Shown here piece after piece: positions 56,601 to 64,000 of a stretch of 64,000 bases of DNA. The stretch is from contig NC_057317.1 of the NCBI RefSeq assembly GCF_000687475.1, forward strand, positions 5,580,501 through 5,644,500, read 5' to 3'. The notes beneath the pieces are model-generated. The model saw only the letters and a program-made list of their open reading frames with translations. It had not been told where the DNA came from and searched no databases. A program made the position numbers and the translations under genes. Each line of letters begins with the position of its first letter. Positions within the stretch are counted from its first letter, which is position 1. The stretch is from Ustilaginoidea virens. Its lineage: Eukaryota > Ascomycota > Sordariomycetes > Hypocreales > Clavicipitaceae.

Positions 56601-59378
56601 GGCACTTTTGATTTCCAACCGCCTTTAAATTTAGAGGGGGTAAATAACGACTAAATTGCCTTGGAAGAGCCTATTTGGAAGTCGCCTCGCCTAAATATGC
56701 CTATTTTAGGCGTAGCCGAGGGCACAGGCCTACTATAGGCCACGGATCCAATACAGCCCACAGGCCCACCATAAATGGGCCTAATATAGCACACGGATCC
56801 ACTACAACTAGTGGGCCTACTAATTAGCCCGCCATAGCACTCTGCAATATTTCCCAGCAATTTGCTGTCTTTCAATTCTAAATCGCTTTAGCCTAACTCA
56901 GCTTTTTAGCTTAAGCAAGACGGTCTGCTTTTACCGGCTAAGGAAAATGCAGCCTTTTTCCATATAAAAAGGCTGCAAATGCTAAGAAATACAGAAAGCT
57001 TTCGTCACTAGGAATCTTAACTATCGAGATTTTCCGAATCCGTCACAAAAGTGGGTATACCCCGCATATGTGAAAATTCTGATTCGCCCCATATAGCAAA
57101 TTTTTAATGGTCCGAATCTTAAAGCCTTATATATACTGATTTTCTGCGACTTTCCGATATAATAGATTCTGCCTTTTCGCCCGGCTTCCTAGTAAATGCA
57201 GCATTTCGCTATAGTAAAACGCTGCCTACACTAGAATATCTGAAATTCGAGAGTCTAAATATTGCCTCAAATAAGAGACCGTAGGAGAAAATATTTCGAG
57301 TATTAGAAAAGGTGCCTATTTAGCTATACTAGGTTAGGGCTACTAGGGGTAGAATTCGAGGAAGAATGCAGCCACAAATACAAAACGTATAAGGTATCCT
57401 AGGTTATAGATACTATAGGTCACTTTTAGACCTACAGACTAACGACCAACAGTCTGACCAATAGTCTAACCCACAGACTGACCAATAGGGTTTTTTCCTA
57501 CCCACACAACTGGAAAACAATAGTATTTTTCTACCCACCCAGCCGGAAAACAATAGCATTTTCGGGTTCCCACCCACCCAGCCGAAAAACAATAGAATTT
57601 TCAGATACCTAGGCAGCCCCCCAGAGGCTCCTATATAGGATTTCCCCCCTTCCTATGCTTTTTACCAGCAAATGTACGATATTTGCTGTGTAGTAAAGAT
57701 TAAGGCTGCAAAACGGGCCCTAGAAGGTGTGCCTAATAGCTGGAAGGAAGTCTTACACAGCCTATATAAGGATAGCTAGGTAAAAGCCTTATTTTCGGAA
57801 TTCAAGCAATTAATCGATTTAAATGTCTTCCAATTTATTCCTAAGACTAGTATTCCTACTAGTAGGAAAATATTGCGTAACCGGCCTATTTTTCGTGTTA
57901 AGAAAGATGCAAATAATAACCCGGTTAAATATAAGGCACGATTAGTTATTAAAGGCTTTATGCAGGTATCTAGGCAAGACTTTACAGAGACCTATGCCTC
58001 TACTTCGATCCCACTAATATGGAGGATTATCCTTGCTCTTGCTGCTGCAAACAACTGGGAAATAGAGTAGATCGACTTTATTAGTGCCTTTCTAAATAGT
58101 AAACTACTGGAGACGATTTATATAGAGATTCCAGCTGGTTTTCTAGAATTTGCAGAAAGCCTACTCTCACCTAACCCAGCCTTATAGTCTAACTAGTAGC
58201 GTTATCAACTTCTAGCCTTGCTTACTAAGGTTAGATATGACCCCTCTGCATTATAGGTCATACTATTAAAGAAAGCCTTATATAGGCTAAAATAAGGCCC
58301 TCGCGAGTGGCAGTTACAGTTAAAAGACCTTCTAATGCAAGAGGGTTTTAAGCCATTACTTTCTAATACTGCCGTCTTCTATAATAAAGGAACGCATACC
58401 TTTATTATAACCTATGTGGATGACTGCTTGATTATCGGTCTGGATCTTAGCTATATTGACCAGCTTAAAACTAAGTTCCATAAGGTTTATGCTATAGAAG
58501 ACCGAGGACCTGCCTCCTTCTTTCTTAGAGTGTAGATTATTAGGGATAGAGAAAAGGGCCTATTATAGCTATACTAATCGCAATTTATTGCGGAAGTCCT
58601 TAAGAAATTCAACCTTAAGGATATACGACCGCATCTAATCCTACTATAGCCCGGTATACTCGCTGAGTCTAAGGCTGATAATACGCCGCTAGATACTAGT
58701 AATTAATACTTATTCTAGCAGCTAGTAGGGACATTAATATAGTTGATAATGATGTTAAGACCTGACCTTGCCTTTCCAACGCAATACCTATCACGATATA
58801 TGCAACAGGCTTCCACTACACAGCTTAATGCTGCTAAGGGCACTTTCCGCTACTTAGCTGGTACGGCAAATACAGCCATTTGTTACCGAGCCGCTAAAGC
58901 TACCGTAGTATTAGCTGCATTTTCTGATAGCGATTTTGCTGGATGCCGGCTGACTTCTAAGTCTACTAGTGGTTATCTTACTACCTTAAATGGTAGGCCT
59001 ATTAGCTAGAGGTTAAAACGGTCTTCAACTATAGTTTTGTTAACGCTTGAAGCCGAGTCTGATGTAATGCTTAAGGCGATGCGCGAAGTAGAGTGGATAT
59101 CTAATTTATTTGAAGAAATCCAGGTCGATATTCAACGCCCGATACCACTATACTGCGATAACCAAGGGTCTATTTCTAATGCAAATAACCCAAATCAGCA
59201 TGCCCGCACTAAGCATACCTTGCTTAAATTCCGGTATATACATGAGAAGGCCCACAGTGGCCTGGTAAAAATATCTTATTTACCCACGACAGATATGCCT
59301 GCGGATGGACTCACCAAACCACTTCTAAGCCCGAAATTCCCCATATTTCGGCAGCTATTAGGGCTGCAATCCCTATAG
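53631..59378 (+). pseudogene. Broken gag-pol polyprotein of copia element
   Basis: From ATG at 53631 to 59378 a single frame of about 1,915 codons carries all domains without any frameshift. Interruptions are TAG or TAA at apparent Gln codons (over 20 in the first 2 kb), while many other CAG and CAA codons remain. Order: gag; protease-like segment near 54985; GAG-pre-integrase zinc region (55690-55800, 'WHIRLRHIG' and a later CxxC); integrase (55900-56250); reverse transcriptase (57800-58530) with an intact YVDD at 58413-58424; RNase H (58740-59300) with 'DSDFAGC' and 'YCDNQGS'. The protease active site reads DTSS, unlike the usual DTGAS or DSGA. One polyprotein with no gag-pol shift is normal for this superfamily. 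Confidence 0.9.
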
Positions 59379-59457
59379 CATCATCATCTTTTTTTTCTGA
59401 TTTTTTACAGGGTTTCTTTCTTTTATTCTAACGCTAGGATTAGCCATGTTGCTAATC

Positions 59458-59465
59458 AGAGGGGG
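59458..59465 (+). other. Polypurine tract of copia element
   Basis: agaggggg immediately before the 3' LTR. Confidence 0.8.
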
Positions 59466-60191
59466 TGTTGAAATCAGCGCCTTTTTAGCTGTATTTTGGT
59501 ACTGGTCTCGCTACCGTACGACGTCTCTACGTTGAGATATCGCGGTGGCTATACCAGGCGCTATGGTGGGACACAGCGCCCTACAACGCCGATTACAGTG
59601 GGCCACAGCGCCGGTCACGGCACCGGCACAGCGCCCCACAGCCGGCCACAGCGGCCGGTCACAGCGGGCCACAGGGCCCACAACAGGCGGCGCATTTCTA
59701 CGGGATTACCAAATAGGCAAACCTTGCTAATACCAGCACTTTCGGCCTTCTACATACAGTCACCCGCTACACCAGTCATTTACAGCAGACCGATATAGGG
59801 CTTCCGGCCCGTACGGCAGGCTATTATAGGGCATCCGGCATACCGCTATAAGCCACTGGGCTTAGTTGGGTATGCACTGGGTAGGATATTGGGCACAGAC
59901 TGGGCACGGTTGGGCAGACCGACTTTTCGTCGGGTTTTTCGCTATTTTTGCGGTTTTTCATTATTTTCAACCACTTTTTCAAGATGGTAGAAATATGCCC
60001 AAAATTCCCTCTTTCTAGCTAGAATAGTCACCAACAATTAGAATCAGATTTCCCTAACATCTTTACTCTGGTCAACCTCTTGTGCGCTTTAAATCTTTAA
60101 CCAGCTCTTTGTTTTATTCTGCAACGCCTTGTACGCTACTGTCGGTATCCAGTACATTTCCAACAGTGTTCTGAATCACCATTTTGCAACA
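59466..60191 (+). repeat. 3' LTR of copia element
   Basis: 726 bases, equal in length to the 5' LTR, with about 16 transition differences and no indel seen. Confidence 0.94.
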
Positions 60192-60196
60192 TATAG

Positions 60197-63170
60197 TAAG
60201 GTGCTTAGGCCAGTCGTATTAGTCGAAGGAGATTATAATATAGAGGACGGCCTAGACCTTTTAGTTTATTTATTCCGTACCACTATTAGTTTAGGGGTGG
60301 TATACAGTCGAAAGGAGTTATTTAGTCCCGACTGCCTTATAAAGCGTTATTTAGAATTATCCTACCTACTCCAAGCCTCTATTACTAATAATCTCATTAA
60401 GGAATCTATAGAAGCGCTACTAGTATTATTAGAATCGCTCTATATACTCTTCGGCTATTATAGAGTATATTGCCTCTAGCTAGATATACTTCGATAAGCA
60501 GTCGGTAATTACTATAAGGAAATGCAGGTCGGAAGAGTTATAGGTAGGGAGGTCTATTATAAAGTCTACTAATATTTGCAACTAGAAACGGTCTAGGATC
60601 GGTAAAGGCTATAGTAGACCCTATCGTAGTTGGCGGCTCTTATATGCCTTACGGTATCAATAATTCCGAATAAACCTTATTATTTTAAATGATATATTAT
60701 CGAAATAATAATCCTATTATAGTAATTAGAAGGTAGTATGCTTCCTTAGGTGACCCGCTATAGGCGAGTTATAGTACTATTGAATTACTATTATAGTTAG
60801 GGGCTCGAACGATAGGAGCTATACCCGCCCCCGGTAAAGTAGTATATTATATACATTTAGGGTATAATCTGTAATTTATTCCTATATCGCTGCCTCTATA
60901 GGGAATCGTTACTTTCTATTTGCTATTACTATCTATTATGCCTAGTATATACTATCTTTAGATATTGCTTAGTCCTAAAGAGCCTAAAGGTAAGTATCGG
61001 CGAAGATATATAGGCCGCAAGGTAGGGTAACTTTTAAATCTAAGGTTGGGGTCCTAATGCTTTCTATCTTATCTATATTAAGTGCTAAAATAGATAGTGG
61101 TTTTAGGATTTAGCCGATTTATAGCTCCGCCCTATCTGCCTTTTATTCCTATTAAGAAAGCATATTAGGGCGTTAGGCTTATAACCTTAGCCTATACTAA
61201 AGATAGAAGTTAAAGAGTACTAGAGTCTCGGCCTATTAGGCTTATTATTTAGATATTTCTTATAGTCGGATAAAGTATTCTAAATTCTTATAGTTAGTAA
61301 GGATAATAAAAAGGGAGGCTACTAAGCGGAATTCTGCTAACTATACCTTAAGGTAAGAGATAATAGCAAGGAGTTCCTTATCGTATATAGTATAGTTCCA
61401 TTTTATATCCGATAAGTAAGCGGAATAATATGCGATAGGGTGGAGTATATTATCTTCCCCAACCTACGATAGATAGCTACTAAAGGCTATATTGGAACTA
61501 TCTGCCTTAAGGACCGTCTCTTTATTAGGATCCTATTAAGCGAGAACCAGAGATAATATAAAATACTGCTTAAGCGCTTAGAATACCGCCTTTTCTTTAT
61601 CTAACTATTAGAATAGGATCCCTTTTTTTATTAACCTAACTAAAAGGTTAATAAGGCGGAAGAAGTTTAGGATAAAATCGCGGTAAAAGTTAGTAAAACT
61701 AAGGAAACTACAAATGCCTTTTAATTTCGTAAGTACTTCCTAGTTCTAAATAGCCTTAATCTTTTTAGGGTCTAGATAAATTTCTTTTCCAGCCGTTATA
61801 ATATATCCTAGGTACTAAACCTCTTTCACTATAAAGTCGCACTTATTAAGATCTAAATTTAAGCCGGCCTTTTGCAGTTATCGAAAGACTTCCTTAATAC
61901 GCCCTATATAGTCCGCTTTTAATCCCCTGGTATAGATCAAAATATTATTAAGGTAGGCAGTTGTAAAGTCTCCTAGTATATTCCCTAAGGCCCTATTAAT
62001 ATATTTTTAAAAGGTCATAGGGGCCCCAGTTAGGCCAAATAGCATAATAAGCCATTTAAATAGTCCGAATCGTATACAGAATATAATTAAGTATTTATCG
62101 CCCTCTGCAATATATATCTTATGGAATACTATACGTACATCAACCTTAGTAAACTATTTCGCCTAGGATAGGGATCGTAAGGTCTCTTTAATTAAAAGGA
62201 GGGGGTATTAATTTTAGGCTATAACCTTATTAAGGGCCCGGTAGTCAACGCAAAAATACTACCTACTATTCCCCTTTCTAGCTAATAGGACTAATACCGC
62301 TGCCAATAAGGAGCTCGCTTAGATCTATCCTTTATCTATTAGGTTAGTTACTTATCTCCGAACCTTAAGTAACTAGTCTTATAATATATTATATAATAGG
62401 CCCTAAGGTAGGTCTAGCTGGCTCCTATCTATAGTCTTTTTGAGCTAGATATAGTAGTCTAATATGCCCTAGTGTAGAGGGAGACTAGAAGCCTTCTCCT
62501 TATTAAAAAGGTCGGCAAATTCCTATAATTCTATCGGGAGCACCTACGGCTCTTATAATTTTAGGGCGGAGTCTTAATAAGGTAGTAGTATAATACAGAG
62601 GATGTATATTATCTCTTATAAGCTTATCGTAATAAAAGAAATCGATCGGTCCCTAGAGTATTTCGCCTATTTTAGTATACTATAAAAGATTAAGCTAAGG
62701 ATATTTATTATAGTCGGACCCTATCGTCTTTTTATCGATTTTTTAATAATAAGGCTACCTACCGATCCGATCTTTAATTAGTACTACTTTACCTACAATA
62801 TAATATTATAGTGCTCCATCTAAGGCATCCTAAAGATAATATTGTAAGTAAGGCCTAAGATAATATAAAATATAACTATAGATAGCTATCTATCGATATC
62901 GATCGCTATATAGATAATATAGGTAATAGAGGAACGTATTACCTTATATTCTCCTAAACGGCTCTAAATATCTACTACTATTCTGATTTCCTTGTGTTAT
63001 AGTAGGCAGATAGGTTAGAGGCCTAACTATTATACTATCTTTTCGCTTATAGTGCTATAGCAGTTATATCCCGAGTCGATTAAAGTATTAATAAAGGTAT
63101 AGGATTTATATAAGATTGGTACTAAAAAGGGGTATCTATCTATTTATTTTACAATCTCCTCTAATTCTTT
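60197..63170 (-). pseudogene. Pol (PR-RT-RH-IN) of second gypsy, minus strand
   Basis: Minus-strand translation gives integrase (about 60200-60900), RNase H (about 61200-61600), reverse transcriptase (about 61650-62450, 'FGLFKWLI', 'GLTGAPMTF') and a protease with LIDSG (about 63070). Many Gln positions are stops and the RT catalytic aspartates are Asn. The plus-strand frame at 60129-60479 is an antisense shadow. Confidence 0.82.
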
Positions 63171-63199
63171 TTATAATTAGGCTAAGGTCTACGCATATA

Positions 63200-64000
63200 T
63201 CTTAAGCCCTTTAGCGAGACTAGGCTTAAAGGCTAGTCTTTTTCCTAAGAGTCGTTATTATTCTTAATCTTAACCACTTAAAAGTCTAGGGATACGACTA
63301 TAGGTACAGTTAGCCTTTAAGCCGGTTATAATCGGCATCCTAATACCTAGTAGTAGGGAGAGGCATATTAGAGATAAAGTCCTTTCCTCTTATACTCCTT
63401 AGTAACCTCCTTAGTAACCTATTCCGCCCTAGCTCTACGCTATTTATCCTTTAAGTTTAGCTTATTAACGCCCAATATTTATATATCGCCTTTAGAATCC
63501 CGGGCGTAATTTAGTCGGGAATAGGCCGAGCCCGATTAGTAGTTAATAGTTAAGCTAGTCTCGATATCAATAGTAATTTATCGGTAGCGGTCTACCGCCG
63601 AATAGTAATCGTAATAAAAGACCCTAAGACTAATAATCTTATTAGCTATATAAGTATTAAGCGCCGATCAAAGGTATTCTAGTTTAACCTCTTTGGGCCA
63701 ACCGAAGCCGCTAATAAGTATAAGTTTTTCTTTAAATTGAATAAAAAAGGCAGTAAAAGGTTCCTTAGGGCCCTAGTATAAAAAGTGCTTAAGCTTAGTA
63801 ATAGCGCGATCCTACTGGTGTGGGTCCTTAAAAAGGCATTAAAAGTATTTAAAGAACTTTATTATATTATAATTATAAGCCGCATCGTTTTTAAAGAAGG
63901 CTGCGATTTATAATTAGACTATAGACGAAAGGTTCTAGAAGATAAATATCTATTAGGTCTTCTCGTCTCTAATAAAGTCCCTATCGACCTTAAGCTTATA
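63200..64000 (-). pseudogene. Gag of second gypsy, partial at window end
   Basis: The minus strand reads 'APKEPFTAFFIQFKEKLI', nearly the same gag core as the plus-strand element. The N-terminus lies beyond the window. RIP stops are present. Confidence 0.75.

Larger units (their letters stand above)
52599..60196 (+). mobile_element. Ty1/copia element with target duplication, lightly RIP-damaged
   Basis: The element is 52604-60191 (7,588 bases), flanked by TATAG at 52599-52603 and 60192-60196. Direct 726-base LTRs start TGTTG and end CAACA. Internal order is gag, protease, integrase, reverse transcriptase, RNase H, diagnostic of Ty1/copia. It interrupts the minus-strand gypsy integrase, so it arrived later. 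The LTRs differ at about 16 positions, all transitions. Confidence 0.94.
51840..64000 (-). mobile_element. Second Ty3/gypsy chromovirus, minus strand, split by copia and cut by window end
   Basis: Reading the minus strand from the window end: gag (63.2-64.0 kb), protease, reverse transcriptase, RNase H, integrase to 60197, then, after the copia insertion, the integrase end and chromodomain (52598-51860). The predicted proteins closely parallel the plus-strand chromovirus, so both belong to one family. RIP damage is heavy: the RT box at 61944-61955 reads YLNN, with both aspartates lost. The 5' LTR lies beyond the window. The 3' LTR may be the one at 44061-44313. Confidence 0.85.

Noticed and set aside
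53631..59378. Reassigned genetic code (TAG read as Gln) in the copia element
   Set aside because: In-frame CAG and CAA codons are also present, stops include TAA, and host genes end normally in TAG and TAA. RIP explains it better.
60129..60479. 116-codon plus frame right after the copia LTR
   Set aside because: Antisense to the minus-strand gypsy integrase, which continues across the copia insertion.
1..64000. tRNA, rRNA or CRISPR arrays
   Set aside because: No convincing tRNA A/B-box pair was found by eye (the few ggttcga-like strings lack partners), and the tandem repeats are coding or simple repeats, not spacer arrays.

Overview
The window looks like a filamentous ascomycete genome. Genes carry short GT-AG introns of 57-112 bases. 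There is a C2H2 regulator of the kind found in moulds, several repeat-rich secreted or wall proteins, and retrotransposons damaged in the manner of repeat-induced point mutation (RIP). The protein style suggests Sordariomycetes, perhaps Hypocreales, but that is inference. No bacterial features, tRNA, rRNA or CRISPR arrays were seen.

Layout. Bases 1-34,440 are GC-rich and gene-poor, with four multi-exon genes. Two are tandem paralogues encoding secreted ten-cysteine proteins (2684-3695 and 7083-8359). They share an intron position and a dibasic site just before the conserved domain, and the second has gained a tandem repeat of dibasic-ended 11-mers. The third is a FlbC/BrlA-like C2H2 transcription factor (14808-16025). 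The fourth, on the minus strand, is a cysteine-rich, Gly/Ser-repeat, probably GPI-anchored wall protein (28261-30825). An exact 205-base repeat occurs at 6685-6889 and 18159-18363. About 20-28 kb holds decayed sequence, including a recognisable relic (about 22.18-22.89 kb) of the adhesin family described next.

At about 34.44 kb the composition turns sharply AT-rich. Inside this compartment sits one open gene (35435-41269): a 1,893-residue secreted protein with a WSC-like domain, about 27 tandem repeats of some 42 residues, and nine C-terminal modules in three triplets resembling DUF5648. From about 42.6 kb to the end everything is transposon-derived and damaged at CpA. A Ty3/gypsy chromovirus (44737-50376, 254-base LTRs, GCTAA target duplication) lies on the plus strand. 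A second, minus-strand gypsy element (about 51.84 kb past the window end) is split by a Ty1/copia element (52604-60191, 726-base LTRs, TATAG target duplication). A minus-strand LTR of the gypsy family at 44061-44313, with its polypurine tract, may be the far end of the second gypsy element.

How the parts relate. All the intact genes except the transcription factor encode secreted or surface proteins, several built from expandable repeats. The adhesin gene and its dead relative border transposon-rich DNA. This resembles the fast-evolving compartment of many fungal genomes. No metabolic cluster or operon-like grouping was seen.
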